Notes under the pieces: generated by a model
The model's input: the letters and a program-made list of their open reading frames with translations, nothing else
Told to the model about the DNA's origin: nothing
The model's database searches: none
Part shown: one piece after another, positions 32,093 through 43,812 of the stretch
Position numbering within the stretch: the stretch's first letter is position 1
Layout of the letters: the number at the start of each line of letters is the position of its first letter
Program-made: the position numbers and the translations under genes
NCBI RefSeq assembly: GCF_028640845.1
Contig: NC_080540.1
Location: forward strand, 166,679,252 to 166,743,251
Source: Ahaetulla prasina
Lineage: Eukaryota > Chordata > Lepidosauria > Squamata > Colubridae
Length of the DNA: 64,000 bases
Reading direction: 5' to 3'

Positions 32093-32699
32093 TATTTGGA
32101 TTGTTATTTTTCCTCGCCTTTTTCAATGCATTAAGGGTAGCATATTCGTCACCTCAATAATCTCCCTCTATTATTGCAAAAACCGTGGTGTCGGGTCCAA
32201 TTACGTCAAAAAAAGAGCTCCCCCCACCCACCCACGTTTCAGGGGTGGGTTTTTTTGTTTTGTTTCTCTTTTTGAATGGAGGGTGAAGGAAAAGCTGAAA
32301 ATAAAATATTATGTGAAATAACTCCAAATCTTCTTCCAACCTAAGGCCTCCCCACCTCTCATCTTCATATGTGTCCTTTCCAGGCCCCAGAGCACATGTG
32401 GGGAATTGAAAAAGCATTTTTGCATAGCACAGATGGCAAGGATGAGTGTTAACTTCTCTATTCCCCTCCCCCCTTTTTTTCTTCTCTTGTAATTCACATC
32501 TGGCTGACAAATGCAATACCTGGGAATCTATACCTATGGTGTCAAAACTGCATCAGAAAGGGAAGTGTGTTTGCTCATCAAATTGATTATTAAATGTGAT
32601 TCCACTTTCTATCTCTCACTATACATGTCTGTCGGGGGCGGGGGGGCGAAAGCACCAATATGGTGGAGTGGTTAAGATGCTGAACTAAAAGTGGAGAGT
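32093..32699. other. unclassified non-coding stretch
   Basis: No gene found. It includes C-rich and G-rich runs near 32220 and 32636. Confidence 0.4.
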
Positions 32700-33212
32700 C
32701 CTAGATTTGTTTGTTTGTTTGTTTGTTTTCTGTCTTTATTACTTTTATAAATAACCCAAACTCGAAAACAGACCTAATTGTAATAGCAATAGCACTTAAG
32801 ACTTATACACTACTTCACAGTGCTTTACACCCCTCTCTAAGTGGTTTATGGAGTCAGCATCTTGCCCCCAACAATTTGGGTCCTCATTTTACCCACTTCA
32901 GAAGGCTGGAAGGCTGAGTCCATCTGGAGCCTGGTGAGATTCAAACTGCCAAATTGCAGGCAGCCAGCAGTCAGCAGAAAGTAGCCTGCAGTACTGCATT
33001 CTAACCACTGCACCACTGTGGCTCTTTATTAATATTTCTTCCTTCTCCTATTTTCCCCACAGTAACAGCCCTGAGAGGTGGGTTGGACTGAGAGAGAATG
33101 ACTTGACTAAATTCACTCAGCCAGCTTTCATGTCTAACGCGGGACTAGAATTCAGTCTCCTGGTTTCTAGCCTGGTTCCTTAACCACTAGACCAAACTGG
33201 GTCTATTCTTCC
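32700..33212 (-). mobile_element. squamate-type SINE, split by another SINE
   Basis: A (TTTG)n tail (32704-32728) and 'attacttttataaataaccc' at the left continue after 33030 with 'ccagctttcatgtctaacgc' and 'ttccttaaccactagaccaa', which is the head on the minus strand. The gap is filled by an unrelated SINE (32775-33028). Confidence 0.85.
32775..33028 (-). mobile_element. tRNA-derived SINE nested in another SINE
   Basis: Antisense body 'caatttgggtcctcatttta' and head 'cattctaaccactgcaccac' match 61946 and 63063. Its position inside the squamate-type SINE shows it is younger than that copy. Confidence 0.85.
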
Positions 33213-34795
33213 CTCGCGCACAGCTTGTTGATTTTGGATTAGCCACTCTCTCGGTCAGATTAGAAAGCTGAAAAACATCCAACACAATCCACCTACACAA
33301 GATCAATTATAATCCATAACTTTCAATAAAGAGGCCTTCACCCTGCCGATGGTGGATTCATATTGATCATCCTCACCATCACAACACTTTAGTGTGATCA
33401 AAACAAAATTAACTGGAGTTTCTAAAGCTACAGATCTAAAATATTTCCTAGAGGAAATATTCCTAGGTCCTAGGGGACCAAGCTAGAGATGTCACACCAT
33501 CATGTTTGTTTTCCCCCTCTCAAATTGCTTGCCGGCATCAGTCAAGTGGCATGTCAACCTGTCACAGAAAAAGGAAGGAAGCATTTTTAACAGAAAGTGT
33601 GAGGGCATCCTGAGGTTAGAAAATGATGTCTGGATGTGCAGAAAAAGTTTGACTGGAGCATGGGATATGGGCACGTGATGATCTGCTTCAGGCAGCAAAA
33701 GACTTGAGCCAGCACTAAGGGAAGGCAAAGCAGACGCTCACTGGCAAAGGACATTTTTGCCTCTGGCTTGGTCAACCATTGCATTTCTTGGGGTGGATTT
33801 AGTCCTATCTCAAACCCTGGAGAGCTGCTGTTAACCAGCAGCTATGCTCACTGTCAACTGAATCCCAGTTTATAAATAAACCCAATAGTCTCAATTCACA
33901 CAACACACTGGACGTCAAATTAGCTGTGCTTACTCAATGTTACTCAACATACTCTACTTAATGTTGTGAAAGATCTTGCACTCTTGGCTAGATGATGGAT
34001 GGTCAAGGTGACATGCCATAAGTTAGCATCTTCTTTCCTTCCTTTCCCTTAAATACCACATTAGATCAGCTGCTTGAAACTACTCTTAACTACGTCTAAA
34101 AAGGGGATGGAGAAATGTGAAAGGCAACTTCTGCCTTCTTTCTCTTTCTTCTTGGCAAGAAAAATGTCCTACCTGACCTGGTCATATCAGGTTGTCATAC
34201 AATCCAGCAGGTATCATATAATGAATGGATAGGTGAAGTTGGAGAAAATTTCACCATTGGTCAGCTAAGAAATAATTCTTGTTTGTGCCCAATCCTACTG
34301 AACAAATCTAAAGTACATACACCAGTCACAGGTCCTTCTGCTTCCCTCCTCTCTTGGGTCAGGGGATGCTCCCTTCCCCTATGCTGCTGGATCCTCATGC
34401 TGCCTATTGTTATTGGCTTGCTTTCCTCCACAACAAGATGGGTAAACAGGAGCCCAAGCATGTGAGCAGGCAGTGTTAATTAGTTAAATATTTGGAGATG
34501 GGCTGAGGAGGCATCTGGGACTCTAATGACAGTCATTGCCAGGATTGTGAGCCCCCTGGAGGGATGGGTGGAGCTTTCTGCTGTTTGCATATTTCTCATT
34601 TTGCAAATGGCTTCAAAGGATCTCCTGTTAATTAAAATCAAACAGTTGCTTGATACCTTTCTGCTGCTCTGCATTTTGTTGTTGTCATTAAGCATCCCGG
34701 GATCACGCCTCTACGCCCAAAACTGAAGACAAGAAGGAAGGTTCAACTTTCCCCATCTAATTGCTTTCCTTCCCACCATGGGATAAGCCTTAAGT
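33213..34795. other. unclassified non-coding stretch
   Basis: No gene or clear repeat across about 1.6 kb. Scattered frames of 60-80 codons lack domains. Near 33445-33475 there is a small repeat ('atattcctaggtcctagggg'). Confidence 0.4.
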
Positions 34796-35325
34796 AGAGT
34801 TGGTCCCCGACTTATGACCACAATTGAGCCCAAAATTTCTGTGGCTAAGTGAGACCTTTGTTAAGTGATCTTTGCCCCATTTTACGACCTTTCTTGCCAC
34901 AGCTGTTAAGCGAATTACTGCCGTTGCTAAGTTAGTAATGTGGGTTGTTAAGTGAACCGGGCTTCCTCATTGACTTTGCATGTCAGAAGGTCACAAAAGG
35001 GGATCCCCAGATGCTGCAGCTGTCATAAATATGAATCAGCTGCCAAGCATTTGAATTTGTGTGAACAACGGTCGTAAGTCACTTTTTTCAGTGCTGTTGT
35101 AACTTGGAACGGTCATTAAACGAGTGATTCAGTGGTGGGTTGCCCCCGGTTCGGACCGGTTCTTGCGAACCAGTAGTAAAACCCAGGGGAGGCTCCACCC
35201 ACTGATCCTGACATCATCAGGAAGCTTCTGCACATGCGCGATCCTGCTGCGAACCAGTAGTAAAGGTAAGTAGAACCCACCCCTGGAGTGATTGTTAGTC
35301 ACTAGAGGACTATTTGTAATTAATT
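34796..35325. mobile_element. DNA MITE (ACAGGTAGTCC family), split by hAT
   Basis: It is the most complete interior of the family: 'ttggtccccgacttatgacc' at the left, then 'ttaagtgatctttgcccc', 'gactttgcatgtcagaag' and 'cagtgctgttgtaacttgg'. The right end resumes after a hAT MITE (35130-35285). Outer termini are eroded. Confidence 0.75.
35130..35285. mobile_element. hAT MITE (GGTGGG ends)
   Basis: The ends are CAGTGGTGGG and CCCACCCCTG. The duplication GAGTGATT is perfect (35122-35129 and 35286-35293). The core 'ccggttcggaccggttcttg' and two 'gaaccagtagtaaa' motifs identify the family. Confidence 0.9.
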
Positions 35326-35382
35326 GTACCTTTCTCTGTTCTCAGTTGTCTCAAGGAGTGAAGAAGTTAACAAGTTGGAACA

Positions 35383-36019
35383 TGCACCTCTATAACTGTC
35401 TGGTTCGGTTCTGCAACCCAACAAGAAAAACACAGACTTCAGAGGATAATTAGAACTGCAGAAAAAATAATTGCTACCAACTTGCCTTCCATTGAGGACC
35501 TGTATACTGCACGAATCAAGAAGAGAGCCGTGAAAATATTTGCAGATCCCTCGCATCCTGGACATAAACTGTTTCAACTCCTACCCTCAAAACGACGCTA
35601 TAGAGCACTGCACACCAGAACAACTAGACACAAGAACAGTTTTTTCCCGAAGGCCATCACTCTGCTAAACAAATAATTCCCTCAACACTGTCAGACTATT
35701 TACTGAATCTGCACTACTATTAATCGTTTCATAGTTCCCATCACCAATGTCTTTCCACTTATGATTGTATGACTGTAACTTGTTGCTGGCAATCCTTATG
35801 ATTTATATTGATATATTGACCATCAATTGTGTTGTAAATGTTGTACTTTGATGAACGTATCTTTTTTTTTTTTTATGTACACTGAGAGCATATGCACCAA
35901 GACAAATTCCTTGTGTGTCCAATCACACTTGGCCAATAAAAATTCTATTCTATTCTATTCTATTCTATTCTATTCTATTCTATTCTATTCTATTCTATTC
36001 TATTCTATTCTATTCTATA
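35383..36019 (+). mobile_element. snake CR1/L3-type LINE 3' part with (TATTC)n
   Basis: It holds the last part of the RT protein (35482-35676, reading PSIEDLYTARIKKRAVKIFADPSHPGHKLF and ending FFPKAITLLNK), then the 3' UTR and a (TATTC)n tract (35943-36018). A frameshift lies upstream of 35482. The tract begins exactly where the LINE ends. This is the only plus-strand copy in the window. Confidence 0.9.
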
Positions 36020-36050
36020 GCATGAGGAGGAGTATTGAAGCTTCCTATAT

Positions 36051-36185
36051 CGGGGGTCTCCAACCTTGGTCCCTTTAAGACTTGTGGACTTCAACTCCCA
36101 GAATCCCTCAGCCAGCAAAGCTGGCTGAGGAACTCTGGGAGTTGAAGTCCACAAGTCTTAAAGGGACCAAGGTTGGAGACCCCTA
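36051..36185. mobile_element. palindromic hAT MITE
   Basis: A nearly perfect inverted repeat of 135 bp: the left arm 'gacttgtggacttcaactcc' is mirrored on the right, with a centre of 'cagccagcaaagctggctg'. Octamers TCCTATAT (36043-36050) and TCCTAGAT (36186-36193) differ once. Same family as 3650. Confidence 0.9.
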
Positions 36186-36193
36186 TCCTAGAT

Positions 36194-37403
36194 CTCAGAA
36201 TGGAGGGCTTTGGATTAGGAGTCCACAATACTTACCTGGTTACCACCATCTGGAGGAGGGAGCTGTGAAATCTTTCTTTACAGCTATGGTTAGTTTCAAC
36301 GCTACAGCAAAAGATTTGGCCAATAGTTAAGTGGAAGACTTAGGAATTTCAGGCGTATCCCGTAGACTTCTTGTAGAAAGCCAGAATGTAAATTTAACCA
36401 ATGAATACATGGAGGCAGGCTTCTGTCTGCCCATATTGATGCATCCATCTGAGTGACTTATAATCAGGCTATCAGAACAGCAATGGTACCTTCTATTCTC
36501 AACAAGGATGTACAACAGAACTTCGGTAGCTCTTAAACATTTACCCCACATTGCAAAAAAGCAGAGACTTTATAATATCCAGCTCTCTGCCAAGGAGATC
36601 AGGAAGACAAAGAGCTGGAGTGATAGCCCAAGCCTTCATTAGCTTGATATATCTTTTGATGTTTATCCAAATATTTTAATTCTTGTTTTTAGGGTTGGCT
36701 TACCTACTTTCTTCCTGGAATGGTTTTCGTGCTCCAGGATTGCTGCCTTGGAATGAGCTGCCATGCAAGGATGCACTTCATCTCACATCTCAGATGATTG
36801 GTCCTGTGGTGTCTCTGTCACATTTCAACTGCTCAGAGTAGTTTACTCAGTGACAAGTTGCTTCCTATACAAAGGCAAATGACGGAGTCTTCATTGTACA
36901 TTAGGTGTAGCAGCCAGTCACAAATATGCCTTATTAGGCATATGCTCCTGTATTGCTAAGAATATGTGGGTGAAAAATACTTGTTTTTAATATGAGAAGA
37001 AAGCGTGTGCAAGCTTAAGAATAGGCCAGTGCTTTCAATTTCTTGAAAGGTCACCAATATTGCACAACTAAAACCAGGCACAAATGCATCCTGTTGAGAG
37101 CAGGAGGATATCCAATTTAAGGCCTGCTCACTGCTGCTAGACTTACTCAAGATTAATGTTTGTTGAACTGTGGCCTGTGTGTGAGATTAATCTGTGTTAA
37201 ATAAATATCATTTTTTGTGCCGAAATGCACCTCCCAAAGGGACAATTTTTTACTTAATTAGTTCCCAGTGTTTTCCTATCAGTTTCATAACATATTGGCA
37301 CAAACACTTTTAAAGTTCAGAAAGCTAAAGCATGTTTCATTATGGTGGATGAGAGGTAGGGTATACGGTGGATTTAAAAAAAAATAGATTTTTTTATTTT
37401 TTT
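36194..37403. other. unclassified, largely repeat-free stretch
   Basis: No gene found. It may contain unique sequence of interest, but I see no domain or motif cluster. Confidence 0.4.
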
Positions 37404-38690
37404 AGAATAGAATTTTATTGGCCAAGTGTGATTGGACACACAAGGAATTTGTCTTGGTGCATATGCTCTCAGTGTACATAAAAGAAAAGATACGTTCATC
37501 AAGGTACAACATTTACAACACAATTGATGGTCAATATATCAATATAAATCATAAGGATTGCCAGCAACAAGTTATAGTCATACAGTCATAAGTGGAAAGT
37601 GATTGGTGATGGGAACTATGAAACGATTAATAGTAGTGCAGATTCAGTAAATAGTCTGACAGTGTTGAGGGAATTATTTGTTTAGCAGAGTGATGGCCTT
37701 CGGGAAAAACTGTTCTTGTGTCTAGTTGTTCTGGTGTGCAGTGCTCTATAGCGCTTTTGAGGGTAGGAGTTGAAACAGTTTATGTCCACGATGCGAGGGA
37801 TCTGCAAATATTTTCACGGCCCTCTTCTTGATTCGTGCAGTATACAGGTCCTCAATGGAAGGCAGGTTGGTAGCAATTATTTTTTCTGCAGTTCTAATTA
37901 TCCTCTGAAGTCTGTGTTTTTCTTGTTGGGTTGCAGAACCGAACCAGACAGTTATAGAGGTGCAAATGACAGACTCAATAATTCCTCTGTAGAACTGGAT
38001 CAGCAGCTCCTTGGGCAGTTTGAGCTTACTGAGTTGGCGCAGAAAGAACATTCTTTGTTGTCCTTTTTTAATGATGTTTTGATGTTAGCTGTCCATTTGA
38101 GATCTTGCGATATGATAGAACCCAGAAATTTGAAGGTTTCTACTGTTGATACTGTGTTGTCAAGTATTGTGAGAGGTGGAAGTATGGAAGGGTTTCTCCT
38201 AAAGTCTACCACCATTTCTACGGTTTTGAGTGTGTTCAGTTCCAGATTGTTTTGGTTGCACCACAAGGCTAGTCGTTCGACCTCTCGTCTATATGCGGAT
38301 TCGTCATTGTCTCGAATGAGACCAATCACTGTTGTGTCATCTGCGAACTTCAGTAGCTTAACAGATGGATCATTGGAGATGCAGTCATTGGTATACAGAG
38401 AGAAAAGAAGTGGGGAGAGCACACAGCCTTGGGGGGCCCCTGTGCTAATTGTACAGGTATTTGATGTGATCTTGCTTAGCTTCACCTGCTGCTTCCTGTT
38501 TGTTAGGAAGCTTGTGATCCACTTACAAGTCTGTTCCGGTACCTGTAGCTGGTTTAGCTTAGTTAGAAAAATGTCTGGAATGATGGTATTGAATGCTGAA
38601 CTAAAGTCTACAAAAAGGACCCTTGCATAGGTCTTTGGAGACTCAAGATGTTGTAGGATGTAGTGCAGATGTCATAAGGTAAACTTGTAG
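37404..38690 (-). mobile_element. longest snake CR1/L3-type LINE copy, RT fragment
   Basis: Frame 38000-38485 (minus) carries RT core motifs: TGAPQGCVLSPLLFSLYTND, then KFADDTTV with the catalytic FADD box, then a VDFRRN block and FLGSIIS. After a frameshift near 38050, frame 37746-38051 gives the C-terminal domain (KELLIQFYRGIIESVICTSITVWFG). The 3' UTR and end lie near 37404; the tail here is only AGAATAG. The 5' half of the element, including the endonuclease, is missing. A 286-codon plus-strand frame over this region is only its antisense. Confidence 0.9.
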
Positions 38691-38936
38691 GGCAACAGCA
38701 GAAAACAAAAACAAAGAGCACAATGGTGCCCCAAGGGGGATCACCCCCCCAAAAAAAGTGCTGAGGACCCCAACTTGATTGGTATTTTGGCGCCTACTGA
38801 AAATCTAATGCTTCCAGCAGGCAGGTACAAATTGTTGTGGCCGTTGTGAAAAAAGCCTGCAAGATCGCTGTTTTTTTTTTCTGCTGTAGTTTTTTTTTAA
38901 TTTTTCTTAATATTATTATACTGTTGTTTTTGAATG
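38691..38936. other. unclassified non-coding stretch
   Basis: Nothing recognised beyond T runs near 38870-38900. Confidence 0.4.
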
Positions 38937-39167
38937 CAAAGGTGGGCTTCACATAATTTAAAAATCATTTCTCCCAGAATCAAAAAGGTGAGCGCGCGTG
39001 CACACGCTCGCTTCGCTCATGCGCACACTTTGCGCATATGCATGCTATGTCAAAAACATGATGATTGTATAGGATGGGATAGGGCCAGGGTGGGTGGGTG
39101 GGCCCAGCTGCTGATCGTAACTACCAGTTTGCTTGAACCGATCTGAACCAGCTGAATCCCACCCCTG
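38937..39167. mobile_element. hAT MITE (GGTGGG ends)
   Basis: The ends are CAAAGGTGGG and TCCCACCCCTG. The duplication TTTGAATG is perfect (38929-38936 and 39168-39175). The right side keeps 'ttgaaccgatctgaaccagc'. Confidence 0.85.
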
Positions 39168-39230
39168 TTTGAATGGTTGACTTGAGTCTATTGTCAGCCC
39201 TCAGACTCTTTTTTAATGAAGGGAGAGAGG

Positions 39231-39241
39231 GAGAAAAGAAA

Positions 39242-39317
<76 letters not shown>

Positions 39318-39318
39318 A
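39231..39318. repeat. (GAAA)n microsatellite
   Basis: A nearly pure GAAA tract. It opens an artefactual Phe/Leu/Ser-rich frame on the minus strand. Confidence 0.95.
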
Positions 39319-40019
39319 GCAAGCCAAATAGGCTCAGCCTCAACTGAGTTTTTAAATTCAGTTCCTGAAATTTAGTCCTTGCAGCAAGAGGGATAATAGT
39401 AGAGAGCCAAGAAAAATTACCACAACTATCCCATTCTGGGGATCTTAGCTAGAGCTAGTAGGACTGGCTCAAGCTATTTTATAGCCTTAGACAACGACAA
39501 AATGGCACCCTCCCCACTCCATTCCATAATCACTGAACCTAATAAGACGGGCAGTCAAGTCCTGGTGTTTTCCAGCAGCATCTTCACCTGCACCTGGAGG
39601 TAATATGGTGACTTCAAGGATGAGGAAGGACCACACAGTACACACCATCCAACCAATGGAATGAACGGTGAAGTTAAGAAGGAAGAGAAAGGAGGCTGCA
39701 TCTTAGCATCTGTTACTTGAGGTGGCTGCTTCTATCCCTGATTTGGGGCTGTTCTTGGATACGAAAGGGATAAAAAACAAGAGTAGATTGCTTTGGTTTC
39801 AAAGGATGCATGCCAATTTGATAGTTTTGAATGAGCAACTCTTTCCCCCACAGTATGAGGAAAGTTAAACGTGAAATAGCAGGAGTGTCAAGATGTGTCA
39901 CAGCTGATGGGGGAAGATATGGAGTTTGAGTATCACACTGACCTCCAGGAAGGCCTGCGGAGTTGGGGGAATCTCAAGAATTGAATCAGAATGATGCGGA
40001 TGAAAGCTGAGGGATGTTG
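39319..40019. other. unclassified non-coding stretch
   Basis: No gene found and no clear repeat. Confidence 0.4.
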
Positions 40020-40320
40020 GATAACGCTGTGATAAGTGTCAGTTTTTCATGCAACTGGTTTCCTGTGCCACGTGCCTGATCTGTGGGATTGCCGATTTGT
40101 ACAAAATCATTATCTCAGATTTAACAAAGGAAACGCTGATAGGTAGTGCTCATCTCCCTTGTCTCTGTCATCCCAGCCCTTGCCATGTGAACCAAATCCA
40201 TCCTAATTACAGCTGATTTGCGTAGGGAGATGAAAATTAATCTATCCTAAATTCTAGTCATTTAGTGAGTCTGTTTGGGCTTGTCAGAAGCACTGTGATT
40301 TGGCCAAGGTGTTGCATGTG
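40020..40320. other. candidate conserved non-coding element
   Basis: A repeat-free block with E-box-like 'gccacgtgcc', 'tcctaattacagctg' (ATTA core beside CAGCTG), 'gaaaattaatctatcc' and a long run of even composition. A GT run ends it near 40330-40347. Conservation is inferred from appearance only. Confidence 0.35.
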
Positions 40321-40937
40321 TGAGTTGTTGGAGGGTGTGTGTGTGTGTTCTCATTGCTAAGCCAGCGCTAGGCACCCTTATCCAAAGTATGCAACAGCTT
40401 TCATCAAAGAGAAGTCACTGTTAATTTCCCCTGTGAGCTGTTCCTCAAAGAGTAGCCAAGATATGCTCTGCGCAGATGCAGAGGAGCAAATATTCTTGCC
40501 TCAAAGAGAAAAGTCTGGTTCTTTTGAAGAGGGAAAGTTTGGAAGCATAGAGTCCAGAAGGGATTTAGGCCCCGCTGATGGCTGGGAGATCTTGCTGGGA
40601 TGTATCACCACCTAATTAATGAATGCCAGCTTCAGGGCTGCCATATTCTGGATTAAAGTCTCCACTCTCACATACCTGAGACTATGTTGTTTCACATGCT
40701 TCTTGTTGTGTTCCCTGTAGCTTAAATAAACTCTGTACATACATAAAACATATGTGTTGTTACATAACTTCACCCCAGTTTCAGAATTCATTTTCCTCAG
40801 ATGAATGTCTCCTAAAAAAATGATGGTCTCTTTTGGTGCATTGATTTCTATGTTAAATGTATACCATGGTGATCCAACCTTTCATGCAGGACCTGAGCAT
40901 GTGTTGGGATTGTACACCATTAGTACTCTATTTTAAG
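40321..40937. other. unclassified non-coding stretch
   Basis: A short GT run lies at 40333-40347, otherwise nothing recognised. Confidence 0.4.
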
Positions 40938-41034
40938 ATTTCTCAACCTTAGCTGGCTTCTTCATGCTGATTGAAGAATTCTAGGAGTTGAAGTCCATAT
41001 AGCTTAAAGTTGCCATGGTTGAGTAACACTGCTG
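40938..41034. mobile_element. decayed palindromic hAT MITE
   Basis: 'ttctaggagttgaagtccat' and 'cttaaagttgccatgg' are the right arm of the 3650 family; the left arm ('tctcaaccttagctggcttc') is degenerate. Confidence 0.65.
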
Positions 41035-41390
41035 TATGTGTTTTCTACAAAAGGCTGTACTTCTGTAGGATAGGGAAATTCTAGTAGCCAGAGGCAAGGG
41101 ATGCTGGAAGGTACAGATCAGCAACATCTGGATAGTGCCAGATGTTCTATCCAATTGTATTTCAATTTTTCTGGGTAATGGCACAACTATACATACACAT
41201 ATACACATGTAGTATATATAACATTTCCCACCAGCAATGTGTCAGGGTGGTTCACGATGAAATATAATTGAAATGTTAACATTAAAATGGAAATGACCAC
41301 TCTTTAAAGTCTAGAATCACTATCTAAACATCCAGTTTTTAATGAATGAAATTCAAGCAAAATAATAAAAAAACAAGATGAGGTTAAAAT

Positions 41391-41420
41391 ACAGTACAGT
41401 ACAATACAGTACAGTACAGT
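41391..41420. repeat. (ACAGT)n pentanucleotide repeat
   Basis: About six ACAGT units, one of them ACAAT. Confidence 0.85.
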
Positions 41421-41574
41421 TCTATGAATATAGCTAAATAGAAGCAAGGAAAAACAGAGAAAATGGTTCTGTTAGTTATCTTCGTAATGCCTTTCCCAGG
41501 GCAGAGTATATTGATTTTAATTTGATGTGAACTTCTCAAATGCTGCATAAAATGTTCATGATTTGAGGGGTAGT

Positions 41575-42010
41575 CCCTGGCTCACAGCTCATGCTTGATG
41601 AGCAGATGGCAGCTATGGCTAGGAGGGCCTTTGCACAGCTCCATGTTGTGTGTCAATTATGACTTCTCCTGGTACAGAAGGCTCTTAATCACTTCTTTGT
41701 TGGATTATTGCAATGTGATCTACACGGGGCTGTCCTTGAAGAGCATTCGGAAGCTTACAGCTGGTTGCCCATATAACACTACTATTTCAAAAGCTAAACT
41801 AGTTGCTAGTTAATTTCCAGAAGAAATTCAAACTGCTGGTTGTCAGCTTTAAAGCCCTTCATGCCTCAGAACTTAATTATCTGCTGTACTCATAATAGTA
41901 TTTGCCTGGCCAATACTATATGGTAGGGTAGCTTCCTTCCAAGTCCATTCACTCAGAAAATGCCATCTCCAAGGTCATGGAAGAGAACCTTGATGATCTC
42001 CTTCTGGGAT
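41575..42010 (+). pseudogene. L2 LINE ORF2 C-terminal region
   Basis: The frame reads LLITSLLDYCNVIYTGLSLKSIRKL, the 'LDYCNalyaGLp' motif of L2-clade reverse transcriptases, shortly after a decayed 'qMAAMARRAFAQL' block. Later parts ('aaattcaaactgctggttgt') continue the C-terminus. Several stops occur and the endonuclease and RT core are missing. Confidence 0.75.
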
Positions 42011-42684
42011 TAGCATTCCCTAGAAATCCAGACGACTGGCTTGAAAACTTTGTTTTTAGGAATGCCAATCAATCTTAGATGTTCCAGCAGACGTTGGAAG
42101 CTGAGATGTTCAATGTCGCTTCCTCTGGCATTAGAGTATTTCTTTAATATATGCAGATATGTTTTGGTAGTTATTAGTGTTATCCTATTTTGGTTGTTAC
42201 CTGATCTACAGATATCGGCAACGTACTCAAAATCATCCATGAGTGGAGCAGCATACTCCATGTAAATGACTATATAACAGATAAACATTGCTAAGCATTT
42301 CCAATTTTGTTTCATTTATAATTTGAGAGTTGTAATATCCATAGTGGATTAAAACATAAAGCTTTTCAATATTCTTAATAGGGGTGGGTTGGTTTTTTTT
42401 TTAGAATTTTGATGAGGCTTACCAGATGGGTTTAATTGGGAAGAAAATCCTATTTATTGAAATAATTGTACTGAGTTTAAAAAGTATAAATGATAGCAAT
42501 TGAAAATGAAACTTACTAATATTTGAAAAAAGCTCTATACAAAAGACTAAATAATGCAAGCTAAAAATAAAAAACATAAGAAATGCTATAATACAATAAC
42601 ATTTCTCTATTTTTCTATAATATAGAAATAGTAATACAAGAACTATTACCAATACAGCAATACCATTACTGTTATATAATTTGA
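42011..42684. other. A/T-rich unclassified stretch
   Basis: It may include some L2 3' UTR at the start. No gene found. Confidence 0.4.
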
Positions 42685-42830
42685 ATGCTCCAACACTGGA
42701 AGTTTTTAAGAAGAGATTGGACAAAGATTTGTCTGAAATGCTATAGGGTTTCCTGCCTCAGCAGGGGGTTGGACTAGAAGACCTCCAAGGTCCCTTCCAA
42801 CTCTGTCATTCTGTTATTCTGTTAATTAAG
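42685..42830 (+). mobile_element. CR1 LINE 3' end
   Basis: 'agaagagattggacaaagat' to 'ggtcccttccaactctgtca', ending in a TTATTCTGTT-type tail. Fewest differences from the other CR1 tails in the window. Confidence 0.9.
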
Positions 42831-43328
42831 CCTAGACCATACAAAACTGTATTGTCCAATCTTTGAATTCCCCAGTTCAAAAGCTGAGAAGAAAATTCTA
42901 GGATAGAAGAATCTCAGCTGAGAAAAAGGTCAGGAAATATAGGTAGCTGCCTTATACCAAGTGAAACTTCTGGTCTGTCTAGTTCCATATCTAGAACTAA
43001 CCTATTGTTCAGTAGTATAAGGCTTCAGCTTCCTGCCAAGTCTATACCTCTTAATTCTTTTTCCTTGGCTCAGAAGGTATATAGTCTGCCTAGGAAACCT
43101 TCAATAAGCTTCCTTCAACCTTAGATGGAATAATCACATCCCATTGTGTCAGCCAGTCTCTTCCAACTACGAAAAATGGCTGCGTCTTGTTCTTGTTTAG
43201 AAACTAAAAGTCCTCACCACAGAGCATCAATGAAAGAACTAGCCCAACTCAGTTGGAGACTAAATCCTGAACCTTCCATGCAAAGTAGGAGGTTTAACAC
43301 TAAAATCTTCAATTTCATTATATACATT
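42831..43328. other. unclassified non-coding stretch
   Basis: Nothing recognised. Confidence 0.4.
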
Positions 43329-43800
43329 TACTAAAGTGAATAAAATACCTTATGCCACCAGACTTCAAATTCTGGACTTAGAAAACTTAGAACTTCAGCA
43401 TGACTTAAGCAGAGTTCATAAAATTATCTGCTACAATGCCCTACCAGTCAATGACTACTTCAGCTTCAACCACAACAATACACGAGCACACAATAGATAC
43501 AAAGTTAAAGTGAACCGTTCCAAACAGGATTGCAGAATATATGACAGAATATGACAGCAACAGAATGGTTAATGCCTGGAATGCACTACCTGACTCTGTG
43601 GTTTCACCCCAAAATTCCCAAAATTTTAACCTTAGACTGGCTACTGTTGACCTCACCCCATTCCTAAGAGGACTGTAAGGGGCGTGCATAAGAGCACCAG
43701 TGTGCCTACCTGTCCTAATGTTTTCTCTGTTTGTATCTATTTTATGTATCCAATCTATGTTTATACTTATTACCTAATACGTTCTTGACAAAGAAAGAAA
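43329..43800 (+). mobile_element. CR1-clade LINE 3' end with ORF remnant
   Basis: A frame reads NKIPYATRLQILDLENLELQHDLSRVHKIICYNALPVNDYFSF, matching the LINE proteins at 45676 and 55957 (minus). A frameshift follows near 43550, then the ORF ends with a PFLRGL-like stop and the 3' UTR motif 'aggggcgtgcataagagcac'. A (GAAA) run closes it. Confidence 0.85.
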
Positions 43801-43812
43801 GAAAGAAAAAGA

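Noticed and set aside
37770..38630. 286-codon plus-strand open frame, the longest in the window
   Set aside because: It is the antisense of a LINE reverse transcriptase and 3' region; the minus strand has the FADD box and homologous copies.
39121..39327. Phe/Leu/Ser-repeat frame on the minus strand
   Set aside because: Translation of a (GAAA)n tract.
42010..42315. 101-codon minus-strand frame
   Set aside because: It overlaps the L2 C-terminal region and UTR on the opposite strand; no domain recognised.
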